A DNA stretch of 64,000 bases from JAPPLB01 sp965206655 (lineage in GTDB: Bacteria > Acidobacteriota > Terriglobia > Bryobacterales > UBA6623): contig CBDBKC010000037.1 in the NCBI GenBank assembly GCA_965206655.1, forward strand, positions 930,001 through 994,000, read 5' to 3'. Below are positions 8,959-17,552 of the stretch, piece after piece. The notes below the pieces were generated by a model that had not been told where the DNA came from, searched no databases, and worked only from the letters and a program-made list of their open reading frames with translations. The stretch's first letter is position 1, and the number at the start of each line of letters is the position of its first letter. Made by a program: the position numbers and the translations under genes.

Positions 8959-9279
8959 TGAGACTCAAGGAGTTTGCCTGGCCAATGGGGCAGCGTCGCC
9001 TCAGCCGGTTGCCATCGGAGTCAGGCTCGGCCGTAGGCGTCGGCCGCGATCAGCTCCTCACTCTCCTTAGCCAGATCTCGGACCCTACCGACACAATCCT
9101 GGGCAGTCTCGGGCAAGGAGGCTGTGATGGAAGGTTACATTTTCGGTGAGGGCAAGACCGTTCCAGCGGCGTTCTCTGAGTCACTGGGTTCCAGCGTGAC
9201 GGCCGCCAGACAAACTGTGACAGCCTCTACGACGGCGACCAGCCTTCACCTTGGAGTGTGGGCGAACCGCAGCCCCCGG
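8959..9279. other. Intergenic region between convergent genes
   Basis: No gene is supported. One minus-strand frame of about 36 codons (roughly 9020-9127) has protein-like composition ending in EELIAADAYGRA, but it has a stop codon just upstream and no start, so it can only be a relic. Confidence 0.4.
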
Positions 9280-12123
9280 CTAGCGGTAGTTCTCGACCAG
9301 CATCAAGTCCGCTTCGCTGCGGTCGACGCGTACGTACAAAACATACATGCCGTCGGGCGACACTGAGAAGCCCGGCCCGGGATACTCCATGGCTTCCGGC
9401 TCCATGGTTGTGAGGGTCTCGACCTCGCCTGTGTCGGTGTGATACACCTTCAGGTTCCGGTCGCGGTCGATGAAGAAGATGCCCTTCTCGGTGACCACCC
9501 AGCGGCCGCAGCCAGCCGGCATCACTTCGCGCGGCAACGGCGTCTCGGTTCCGCCGCTGACGGGTACCTGCCACAGTCCGCCGCCAAACCGTCGCTTCGC
9601 GAAGTACAGCACCTTCCCGTCCATCGATTCCTGAGCCGACCCCCCGCCCGCGGCCAGCCGGTGAGCGTCGTGAACGACCTCGCCCCCGCGCGCCGGAATC
9701 TTGCAAAGCCCATCCTCGCGAAGCGTCACGTAGATCCACTCGCCATCATGGGACCAGAACGGCAGCGAACCACCCGCGTCGCCCTTCGTAAGCCGCCGGG
9801 TCGCCGAGCCACTAACGGGGACGACATCCACGTCGAACCGGCTGCCGCTGATGACCTGCATGGCGATCTCGGTTCCGTCCGGCGACCAGCTCGGAGACGC
9901 GACGATCGGGTCCCCATAAGAGGTCAGCTTGACTGCGTTCGAACCGTCCGCATCCACGATCCAAAGCTCGTTACTGCCGCTGCGGTCTGAAACGAAAGCG
10001 ATACGCTGTCCATCGGGCGAGAATTGCGGGCTGTGGTCCTGGCGGGTTGACGAGACGATTGCCCTGGGTTCCATCATCTCCGGGCCGTGCCCAACGTCGA
10101 GCTTCCAGATGTTGAGGTCTCGCTCTGAGCGCGTGTAGGCGAGACGCCGACCCTGTTTCGTAACGGCCGGAAGAGTGGCGTTTTCGCCAGGACCCAACAC
10201 GGGCAGCATGCCGCCACCCAGTGGTCCGACTCGGGCTTTCCACAACCGTGTCACGCCATCACGATCAGACGAAAAGACAATCGAGCCGTCTTCGGCCCAG
10301 GCCAGACCCTGAATCTGGCTCTCATCATCCGTTACCCGCCGGGGCGTCGCGCCGCCGTCCGCGGGCATGACGTAAATGTCTCCCGCCAGCGGACCGGAAC
10401 CCTGCACGAAGGCGATTTCCGTGCCGTCGGGAGAGAACGTCGGGCTATGGACACGAGGGCGCCGATCCCCCGACTCTTCAGTTACGTCAAGCTGGCGTGG
10501 CTGCCCCGATTGCAGGTCGTAGAGAAAAATCCCGCCGGGATTCCCGCGAAACCGCGGCTCCCCCTGGCCGTCCGGCGGCGAACGAGCAGGCCGTGGCTCC
10601 GTTCGGCCTTCTTCGCCAGGTTGCCGTGGTCGACCTGGCCCGTTTGGTCCGCCGCCCGGTCCCCCCGGACCGCGACCGCCCTGCTGAGCAATCGCAAGTG
10701 TTTGGCCGTCAGGAGACCAGCCCAAAAGCCGGTCCGTCGTGACTCTTCCCCGGACCGCGATGTCAGCAAGCTTGCGCTCCGCACCGCCGATCGGTGGGAC
10801 TAGGAACACAGCGCTTTCCTGACGCTGATGGCGAACAAACGCGACGGAGCGGCCGTCCGGAGACCACGCCGGGCTACTTTCCGGCGCGGGGTCGCTCGTG
10901 AGCCGCAAAGGCTGTCCGCCTTCATCGACGATGCGGACATAGATGTCAGGGTTGTCCTGGTTCGGGCCATCCCAAACGAAAGCGAGCTGGCTGCCGTCTG
11001 GTGAAAAGGTCGCGAAGCTTTCCGTGCCGGCGTCGCTCGTGATGGGAGTGACGACGGGCGGTAGCGAAAGGTCTCGTGGGGAATAAGGCCCCCACAAACG
11101 GGACACCGCTACTCCCAGCAAGACAAGAAGCACGGCGCCGGCGGCCATGATCCCATACCGTCGCCAACGAGCCACCGGCTGCCCGGGCGCTATCGAATCC
11201 GTTGACGCCGGATGCCCTCCTAAGTCCGCTGCCGCGGGGGGCGCTACCGCCGTCACGTAGCCCGACTGCCCCACTTGGGTCGCTCCGGAATCACGTTGTT
11301 TCTTTAGCGCCCGTAGGTCAACCAGCAGATCGACCGCGCTTTGATAGCGATCTTCCGGATCCTTTTGAAGCGTTTTGAGAACGATCCGCTCCAGCTCGAG
11401 ATCCACGCCGCTTCTCAGCGCCGTGATCGGCGATGGCTTTTCGTGGAGGATGGAATACACGACCGCCTGCTGGTACTCACCGCGAAAGGGCATCTGGCCA
11501 GTGAGCATCTCGTGCAGGACCACGCCTAACGACCACAGATCACTTCGCTGGCCGACCTTCTCGCCGCGTGACTGCTCGGGCGACATGTAGGCGGCTGTGC
11601 CAAGCGTGCTGCCATCCTGCGTGAGTTTGGCTGCGCCCGCCGCAAGCTGCGCCAGCCCGAAATCCATGATCTTGAGCTGCGGCTCGCTGCCCGTCGTGGC
11701 CCGCACAACCATCAAATTCGCGCTCTTGATGTCGCGGTGAACAACGCCTTTTTCGTGAGCCGCAGCAAGACCCTTCGCCGCCTGGACGCCTAAGTCGAGC
11801 ACGTCGTCGATGGCGACAGGAGACTTCTCGGCGAGTTGCTGCACGGTTTCGCCTTCGAGAAACGCCATCGCGATGAAGGGGCGTCCCTCGGCTTCGTCGA
11901 TTTCGTAGACCGTACAGATATTAGGATGGTCAAGAGCCGCGGCGGCCCGCGCCTCCCGCTCGAAGCGGGCCCTTGACTCGTCGCCCGCGTCAGTAGCGAT
12001 ATTCAGGAACTTCAGCGCTACGGGCCGTTCAAGACGCGTATCCTCCGCCTTGTAGACGACACCCATGCCGCCCTCTCCCAACCGCTCGAGGATCTTGTAG
12101 TGCGAAATGGTTCGACCGACCAT
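9280..12123 (-). CDS. Membrane Ser/Thr protein kinase with PD40/TolB-type beta-propeller
   Basis: This protein of about 947 residues has a cytoplasmic PknB-like kinase domain, one membrane helix (around residues 325-345) and a C-terminal extracytoplasmic propeller. Kinase motifs are intact: glycine loop GEGGMGVVY (16-24), Lys38, HRDIKSANL with Asp131, DFG at 154 and GTAAYMSPEQ. The propeller has at least six FSPDG/WSPDG-type PD40 repeats, plus a low-complexity Gly/Pro/Arg insert near 10,600-10,680. I chose ATG at 12123, which places MVGRTISHYKILERLGEGG at the N-terminus; a TTG 17 codons upstream is possible. The architecture suggests an envelope or periplasmic sensor. The ligand is unknown. 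Confidence 0.93.
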   Translation of the reverse strand: MVGRTISHYKILERLGEGGMGVVYKAEDTRLERPVALKFLNIATDAGDESRARFEREARAAAALDHPNICTVYEIDEAEGRPFIAMAFLEGETVQQLAEKSPVAIDDVLDLGVQAAKGLAAAHEKGVVHRDIKSANLMVVRATTGSEPQLKIMDFGLAQLAAGAAKLTQDGSTLGTAAYMSPEQSRGEKVGQRSDLWSLGVVLHEMLTGQMPFRGEYQQAVVYSILHEKPSPITALRSGVDLELERIVLKTLQKDPEDRYQSAVDLLVDLRALKKQRDSGATQVGQSGYVTAVAPPAAADLGGHPASTDSIAPGQPVARWRRYGIMAAGAVLLVLLGVAVSRLWGPYSPRDLSLPPVVTPITSDAGTESFATFSPDGSQLAFVWDGPNQDNPDIYVRIVDEGGQPLRLTSDPAPESSPAWSPDGRSVAFVRHQRQESAVFLVPPIGGAERKLADIAVRGRVTTDRLLGWSPDGQTLAIAQQGGRGPGGPGGGPNGPGRPRQPGEEGRTEPRPARSPPDGQGEPRFRGNPGGIFLYDLQSGQPRQLDVTEESGDRRPRVHSPTFSPDGTEIAFVQGSGPLAGDIYVMPADGGATPRRVTDDESQIQGLAWAEDGSIVFSSDRDGVTRLWKARVGPLGGGMLPVLGPGENATLPAVTKQGRRLAYTRSERDLNIWKLDVGHGPEMMEPRAIVSSTRQDHSPQFSPDGQRIAFVSDRSGSNELWIVDADGSNAVKLTSYGDPIVASPSWSPDGTEIAMQVISGSRFDVDVVPVSGSATRRLTKGDAGGSLPFWSHDGEWIYVTLREDGLCKIPARGGEVVHDAHRLAAGGGSAQESMDGKVLYFAKRRFGGGLWQVPVSGGTETPLPREVMPAGCGRWVVTEKGIFFIDRDRNLKVYHTDTGEVETLTTMEPEAMEYPGPGFSVSPDGMYVLYVRVDRSEADLMLVENYR

Positions 12124-12216
12124 GTATCTAGTTTGGGCGCGGCCCGGCGGGACTCGGTTACGATCGCTTGTCAAGCGCCTGTAAATAAAGCTGCTGTGGG
12201 GAATCGCTACGGCTTG

Positions 12217-13215
12217 CTATTTTCTGCCGTAGAAGAGATCACGCCCCGCGCTCAGAGCTTTCATCTTGCGGTCCGCGACGCTGCGTTGCAACATCCAAAA
12301 GCCACAATCGGGATGAATATATTGAATCCGTTCTTCGCCGAGTATGCTACAAGCATTCTCGATCCGGGAGGCGATCAGATCCGCCGATTCGACCTCGTTA
12401 TCCTTGATGTCGACCACCGCTAGGCCGATGCCGATCTTTGGGTCGAGGTCCTTCAGCTCCGGCAACTCCTCATAACCGCGGCGGGCAAACTCGAGGACGT
12501 AGTGGTTCACGTGAAGCCCGTTGAGCAGCGGCAAGAGGCTCTTCCAAAAACCCTTCTGGATCGACTGTCCGCCGTAGTTGCCGAAACAGATATGGACCGC
12601 GCGCGTGGTTTGAATACCGTCGAGTACGTGATTGAGCGCCGTGATCGCCCATTCGGTGTCTTCGGGGTGCCCCGAGATGTTCGCCTCGTCGACCTGCACT
12701 ACGTCCGCCGGGATGCGCTCCAACTGTTTCCGTAGCACCTCGGCGATTGCCATGCAGACCTTGTCGTAGGAACCGTAGTGACGGTCGGTCACGGTCTTGG
12801 CCAACATGTGCGGCCCGGTACAGGTGAACTTCAGCGGTTTCGGCGTCAGCTCGCGTGTGAACTCGTAATCGGCGGGCAAGTTCAGCACACCTTCCCCGAT
12901 CGCGGACTCCACGATCCCTGCCGGCGCCGACCGGAAGCTCATCCCCTGATCGGCTCGAAACGCCTCGATATCGCTCACGGAATAGCGCGTCTTGACGCCC
13001 GACATGCGGCTTACGAAGTAGTCGATCATGCCGTTCGTTTCGGGATGGCTCGGATCGAAGCGGTTCAGCTCTCCATCGGCGACCAAGTCGATCCCGGCGC
13101 GCTCCTGCGTTTTCAGAACAACCGAAATGGCGTCTTCAAGGGTTGTGCGTGACGAGTCTCCGTACAGCCAGCGCGGAATCGGGTAACTGCCTACGACCGT
13201 GGTCTGAATGCGCAT
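12217..13215 (-). CDS. Cobalamin-independent methionine synthase C-terminal-domain-like methyltransferase
   Basis: A stand-alone catalytic barrel of about 332 residues corresponds to the C-terminal half of MetE (N-terminal VGSYPIPRWL). Zinc-binding thiol-activation residues are recognisable: His and Cys in VHICFGNYG, a Glu in the following LEFARRG region, and Cys in IHPDCGFW. The MetE N-terminal folate domain is absent, so the methyl donor may not be methyltetrahydrofolate triglutamate. I chose ATG at 13215, preceded by GGGAGG; the longer frame has no support. It is divergent from the DUF523 gene across about 46 bp. The true acceptor is uncertain. Confidence 0.85.
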   Translation of the reverse strand: MRIQTTVVGSYPIPRWLYGDSSRTTLEDAISVVLKTQERAGIDLVADGELNRFDPSHPETNGMIDYFVSRMSGVKTRYSVSDIEAFRADQGMSFRSAPAGIVESAIGEGVLNLPADYEFTRELTPKPLKFTCTGPHMLAKTVTDRHYGSYDKVCMAIAEVLRKQLERIPADVVQVDEANISGHPEDTEWAITALNHVLDGIQTTRAVHICFGNYGGQSIQKGFWKSLLPLLNGLHVNHYVLEFARRGYEELPELKDLDPKIGIGLAVVDIKDNEVESADLIASRIENACSILGEERIQYIHPDCGFWMLQRSVADRKMKALSAGRDLFYGRK

Positions 13216-13261
13216 ACCCTCCCGATTATATGTGAGCCGCCGCTGTCGGCTGTTTGCGATC

Positions 13262-14218
13262 ATGGACGCTGTGAGCGCGCCCCGCATCGGGATTTCGAGC
13301 TGCCTGCTGGGCGAACCCGTGCGCTACGACGGGGGCCATAAGCGCGACCGCTTTCTTGTCGACACTCTTGGACGGTACGTCGAGTGGGTCCCGGTCTGTC
13401 CCGAGCTGGAGGTCGGCATGGGGGTCCCCCGCGAGTCCGTCCGCTTGGAAACGGTTGGCGGCAAGGTCCGGCTCGTCACAATCGAATCCCGGAACGACTA
13501 CACGCGCTTGATGGCGAAGTGGGCGCGGGCACGCCTGCGGGAGCTGGCGAAGGAGAACCTGTGTGGGTACATCTTGAAATCGTGCTCACCGAGCTGCGGG
13601 ATGGAACGTGTTCCCGTCTACGACAAAAACGGCGTCTCCAGCAAAGACGGCGTCGGTGCGTTCGCCCGGCCGCTGCTCGAACGCTTCCCGAACCTTCCTG
13701 TCGAAGAGGAAGGGCGACTCCACGATGCCAAACTGCGTGAGAACTTCATCGAGGGGATCTTCGCCTACCAACGTCTGCAGAACATGTTTGCCGCGCGCTG
13801 GAAGGCTCACGACGTTGTCGAGTTCAACACGCGGCACAAGCTTCTGCTGATGGCGCACTCCCCCGAAGACTATCGAGAGCTCGGCCGGCAAGTCGCAGGC
13901 ATTCAGCAAACGGCCCGGAGCGCATTCCGCCGGAACTACGAGCGAACATTCATGGCCGCGTTGAGGAAAAAGGCCACCAAGGGCCGCCATACGAATGTGC
14001 TGCGGCATGCGGCGGGCTATGTAAACGGCCAACTCGATGTTGCTTCGCGCCAGGAGTTGGCCGCTCTGATTGAGGATTTCCGTAAGGGCCTTGTGCCGCT
14101 GGTTGTGCCGATCACTCTGATCCGGCATTACGTCCGACGCTTTGAAGTCGCTGATCTCGAGAACCAGCATTATCTGGAGCCTCATCCCAACGAGCTGATG
14201 CTCCGCAACCACGTCTGA
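13262..14218 (+). CDS. DUF523-DUF1722 fusion protein (YbgA-like)
   Basis: Two domains are fused in 318 residues. The N-terminal DUF523 part has conserved cysteines (ISSCLLG-PVRYDGGHK, CPE-E-GMG-PRE and CSPSCG). The C-terminal DUF1722/YbgA part has HKLLLMAHSPE-Y--LG and ends LEPHPNELMLRNHV. I chose ATG at 13262; the upstream frame overlaps the divergent promoter region. DUF523 proteins have been linked to 2-thiouracil desulfurase activity, and YbgA-type genes often sit beside photolyases, but neither context is present here. Function is not assigned. Confidence 0.88.
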   Translation: MDAVSAPRIGISSCLLGEPVRYDGGHKRDRFLVDTLGRYVEWVPVCPELEVGMGVPRESVRLETVGGKVRLVTIESRNDYTRLMAKWARARLRELAKENLCGYILKSCSPSCGMERVPVYDKNGVSSKDGVGAFARPLLERFPNLPVEEEGRLHDAKLRENFIEGIFAYQRLQNMFAARWKAHDVVEFNTRHKLLLMAHSPEDYRELGRQVAGIQQTARSAFRRNYERTFMAALRKKATKGRHTNVLRHAAGYVNGQLDVASRQELAALIEDFRKGLVPLVVPITLIRHYVRRFEVADLENQHYLEPHPNELMLRNHV

Positions 14219-14275
14219 TCGGTGGTCATGTAAGATGAGCGCTCAAATTGTAGGCGAGCAGCGCCTATCGAATCC

Positions 14276-15199
14276 ATGCGTATCCGAACCATGACAGCGG
14301 ACGATCGCCACGAGGTCGCCGAGTTGATCTATGCCTCGATCAACGTCTGGTATCAGAGCCACGGCCTTCCTCAGGTATTTCATGGCGGCCCGCGAGTCAC
14401 CGAGGTGTTCTGGGACGTCTACAGCGTGCTTGACCCCGGCCACGCCGTTGTCGCCGAGAACACCGAGACGGGCCGGCTGATGGGCTCCTGCTTCTACCAC
14501 CCGCGCGAACATCACGTCTCACTCGGCATCATGAACGTGCATCCGAACTACTTCGGATGCGGAGCGGGACGCGAACTACTGAAGACCATCACCGACTACA
14601 CGGATCAGAACGGTTACAAGGCGCTAAGGCTCGTTCAGAGCGCCCTCAACCTCGATTCGTTTTCGCTTTACAACAAGGCGGGCTTCGGGCCCCGCTGCGG
14701 TTACCAGGACATGCTGATCGCCGTTCCCGAAGACGGCCTTAAGTTTCGGCACGCCGGGCAGGATCACGTTCGCGACGCCACCGTTGCCGATGTCGCCGGC
14801 ATATCGGCGCTCGAGATGGAGGTCAGCGGTATCACGCGCGAACAGGATTATCGCTACTTCATCGAGAATAGCCTCGGCTTCTGGCACATCAGCGTTTACG
14901 AGGGCGAAGACGGCCGGATCGAGGGATTTCTCGCTTCATCCGCCCACCCCGCCATGAACATGATTGGCCCTGGTGTCACACGCACCGAGGAGCAAGCCGC
15001 CGCGCTGATCCTTCCCGAACTCGATCAACACCGCGGACGCACTCCGGCCTTCGTCGTGCCTATGGAAAAGGAAAAACTGGTGAGGCAGCTCTACGACTGG
15101 GGCGCACGCAACTGCGAGCTGCATTTCTGTCAGGTGCGGGGTGAGTTCCAGCCCCACCGGGGGGTCAATCTCCCGACATTCCTGCCTGAGTCGGGATAG
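14276..15199 (+). CDS. GNAT-family N-acetyltransferase, two tandem domains
   Basis: The protein of 307 residues is about twice the size of one GNAT fold. The N-terminal half has the acetyl-CoA loop region (VHPNYFGCGAGRELLK) and the typical ALNLDSFSLYNKAGF end. The second half (from about residue 155, VRDATVADVAGISALE) resembles a degenerate second GNAT domain. It probably transfers an acetyl group to a small-molecule or protein amine. The gene lies 57 bp downstream of the DUF523 gene on the same strand, with no clear Shine-Dalgarno. The substrate is unknown. Confidence 0.8.
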   Translation: MRIRTMTADDRHEVAELIYASINVWYQSHGLPQVFHGGPRVTEVFWDVYSVLDPGHAVVAENTETGRLMGSCFYHPREHHVSLGIMNVHPNYFGCGAGRELLKTITDYTDQNGYKALRLVQSALNLDSFSLYNKAGFGPRCGYQDMLIAVPEDGLKFRHAGQDHVRDATVADVAGISALEMEVSGITREQDYRYFIENSLGFWHISVYEGEDGRIEGFLASSAHPAMNMIGPGVTRTEEQAAALILPELDQHRGRTPAFVVPMEKEKLVRQLYDWGARNCELHFCQVRGEFQPHRGVNLPTFLPESG

Positions 15200-15226
15200 G
15201 CTAAGCGCAGGCCCCAGGGCAACCGT

Positions 15227-15246
15227 GGGCACGGCATGCCGTGCCC
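15227..15246. repeat. Perfect 20-bp palindrome, REP-like, between convergent genes
   Basis: GGGCACGGCATGCCGTGCCC is a perfect palindrome followed by CTAC. It sits between the stop codons of two convergent genes. Related imperfect copies occur at 42583-42600 and 45118-45142, both also in intergenic space and both followed by CCCCTA. It is a REP-type dispersed palindrome that could act as a bidirectional transcription stop. Confidence 0.7.
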
Positions 15247-15266
15247 CTACTTTCCCCTTTGTGGGG

Positions 15267-17492
15267 CTAGCGGACGACAACTTTGTCCGTCGCGACGTTG
15301 TGGAAGCGATCGTGGACCCGAACCGCCACGGTGTGCTCGCCCCCTTCGACTTCCGCGGTCTCGAAGTCGAATGACAGTTCCTTGGCGTCGAACAACCGCG
15401 TACTCGGTAGCACCGCTGTCCACTCACCCCCGTCGAGCGAGTACTCGGCCTTCTCAATCATCGACGCTGCGTCGGCCCCATTGAAACGCACCCGTAGCTT
15501 CGCGCCCGACAACTCCGCCCGTAGCTCGCGGATCGCGGGCGCGGTGTTGTCGATCGCGAACAGCTCGCTGACTTCAGAAAAACTCTTGGCCTCGGACGGC
15601 GGATTCGATGCCGAATCGGAAGCCGTCACCCGTACGCGATGGAGTCCATCCGCGTAGGACGTGGCGTCCCAATCGTAGAACGAGTCGCTCACCTTCTCTT
15701 CGAGCAGCTTCCAGTTCTCTTCTGCTTCGCCGCGAATTTCGAGACGGAAAACAAGGTTGTCGTCATTCTCATCCTTCGCGACCCAGCGTATCCCCACTCT
15801 TCCTTGGGCCGGCAGCATCGGCTGAGGACTCGCTGATCTGCTGCTCCGGTTGCGCTGCGGCAGCGCTCCCCCCAAAGGCGGCAGCACCAGATTGCGGGCT
15901 GCGCCCGACTTGGGCTTTGAAGCCGGGAAGCGGTAGTTCGGAGGCGTCGCTTCCATGTGCGTGATCACAGGCCGCACATTCTTCGGCTGGTAGTAAACGC
16001 GCACCGCATCCAGCAGGCGCGATTCGTCGTTCGTGTTGGAAATCGTCACCCGCCACTGAAGGAAATGCGCCGCGGGCGACCCGGAGCGCGCGTCCGCGGA
16101 TTCATTGACCGCTTCCCAACCACTCCAGTTGTTCGACGGACTCTCCAGATTGCCCGACCGCGTCGACAAAGCGATCGATCCATTCGAGGCTGACCGAGGT
16201 TCCCACTCGATTCGCCCCCAGCGCGTAAATCTCTCGGCATCCAGAACGTCGGATTCAAACGTTCCCTTCTCGGCTAGCTCGGGCCCAAGCTGATAGATCT
16301 TTCCCACATTGCTTGTAGCCAGCAGGACTCCGCCGGAGCCGAGTGGCGACAGTGCTGTGATCTGATCCGACATCGTCGTCAACACCAGCGTCTCGAGAGT
16401 TTCCGATTCCACACGGAACAATCGCCCTTGATCGCCCGTGCCGACCAGCACCCGACCTTCCCGGTCAAGACCAAGCGCGTAAACGATGTCGGTATCCGAG
16501 GTCCAGGTCGTGCGCGTCTCACCGTCCGGCAGGATGCGGTAAACGTCGCTGCCCCCCACCAAGCGAGCCGCCGAGGTCGAAGCAACCGGTGTCGGCCGCA
16601 CCGGCGCTCGTTGCGGTCCGGCCGCCGCCGACGGGTTGGGTTGCCCTCCCGATGTCGGAGTAGGAGCCGTCGTCGGGCGGGTCGCCGTGCTCAGACGCCT
16701 GACCGGTCGCGCCACCGTCCGATTCCCCACCGCCGCGGCGTAGATGCTCCCATCCGTGCCTAAGACGAGAGATGTAATTTCCTTCTTCTCTGACTGGTAG
16801 AGCACGAAACCCGCTGGGCCGCCCTCGCCCGGCGAGACTCGAAGAACGAGCGCACTGGGGTCCGTGCCCGCGATGAGCCGCCCTTGTTCGTCCAACAGAA
16901 GGGAGCGGACGTGCGTTTCACCGGTTTCAAAGTAGACATCGCCTTCGCCGGAGGGTGGGACCCGGAAGATCTTGCCTTCGTCGCCGGTCGCGACGTAGAG
17001 GTTGCCCTGGTTGTCGAACACGAGGTCCCAGATATACTCCGCCCCCGGGTCAAAGAAGACTTCATAGCCCCCTGAGGGATCGATCTTGTAGACCTTCCCG
17101 TTGGGCGAAGTCGCGGCGTAGAGGTTATCGTCGGCATCAACCGCGAGAGCGTGAACTTCAACATCGTCCCGCTCGAAGAATGTGCTCTTGCGGCCGTCCA
17201 CTCCAATCCGAAAAACACTTGCCCCCGGACCGCCGCCCGCGAATACGTTTCCCTTCGAGTCCTGGGCCAAAGTCCATAGATAGCTGGCCGGCGGCTCGAA
17301 CCGTTCTACCATTCGTGGAGCCGCCATCAGTTTGCCGTCGCCCCGAATGGAAACGCTCTCGGCTTTGCCTTTTCTGAAATCCTCGAAACTGCTCCGATTC
17401 CAGCGGCGGGTCGTTTCCGAACCTGCCGGAGCAGACGCTAGAATCGCGATGATCACAAGGGCGGTCCAGGCCGCGCCACGTCGGTTGGGCAT
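15267..17492 (-). CDS. Secreted beta-propeller protein with C-terminal Ig-like region (S55 partner, copy 1)
   Basis: The protein of 741 residues has a signal peptide (RRGAAWTALVIIAILASAPAGS), then repeated propeller blades of the NHL/SMP-30 sort (LYAATSPNGKVYKI, LYVATGDEGKIFRV, LIAGTDPSALVLRV). A Pro/Thr/Ser-rich linker follows, then a C-terminal half with Ig/fibronectin-like features (YSLDGGEWTAV near the end). ATG at 17492 is supported by AAGGAG 4 nt upstream; the frame extends 18 codons further without support. It lies just downstream of an S55 peptidase gene. A clear paralogue occupies the same position in the second operon copy at 25303-27687. Biochemical role unknown; extracellular or periplasmic. 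Confidence 0.85.
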   Translation of the reverse strand: MPNRRGAAWTALVIIAILASAPAGSETTRRWNRSSFEDFRKGKAESVSIRGDGKLMAAPRMVERFEPPASYLWTLAQDSKGNVFAGGGPGASVFRIGVDGRKSTFFERDDVEVHALAVDADDNLYAATSPNGKVYKIDPSGGYEVFFDPGAEYIWDLVFDNQGNLYVATGDEGKIFRVPPSGEGDVYFETGETHVRSLLLDEQGRLIAGTDPSALVLRVSPGEGGPAGFVLYQSEKKEITSLVLGTDGSIYAAAVGNRTVARPVRRLSTATRPTTAPTPTSGGQPNPSAAAGPQRAPVRPTPVASTSAARLVGGSDVYRILPDGETRTTWTSDTDIVYALGLDREGRVLVGTGDQGRLFRVESETLETLVLTTMSDQITALSPLGSGGVLLATSNVGKIYQLGPELAEKGTFESDVLDAERFTRWGRIEWEPRSASNGSIALSTRSGNLESPSNNWSGWEAVNESADARSGSPAAHFLQWRVTISNTNDESRLLDAVRVYYQPKNVRPVITHMEATPPNYRFPASKPKSGAARNLVLPPLGGALPQRNRSSRSASPQPMLPAQGRVGIRWVAKDENDDNLVFRLEIRGEAEENWKLLEEKVSDSFYDWDATSYADGLHRVRVTASDSASNPPSEAKSFSEVSELFAIDNTAPAIRELRAELSGAKLRVRFNGADAASMIEKAEYSLDGGEWTAVLPSTRLFDAKELSFDFETAEVEGGEHTVAVRVHDRFHNVATDKVVVR

Positions 17493-17552
17493 TCGTCTCC
17501 TTGTCGAAAGAGGGTAGAAGTTCCCGGCTCGGGGTGAGATGGGCAACGTCTC

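Noticed and set aside
9018..9128. Minus-strand 36-codon frame ending EELIAADAYGRA as a small gene
   Set aside because: There is a stop codon just upstream and no start codon. At most it is a relic.
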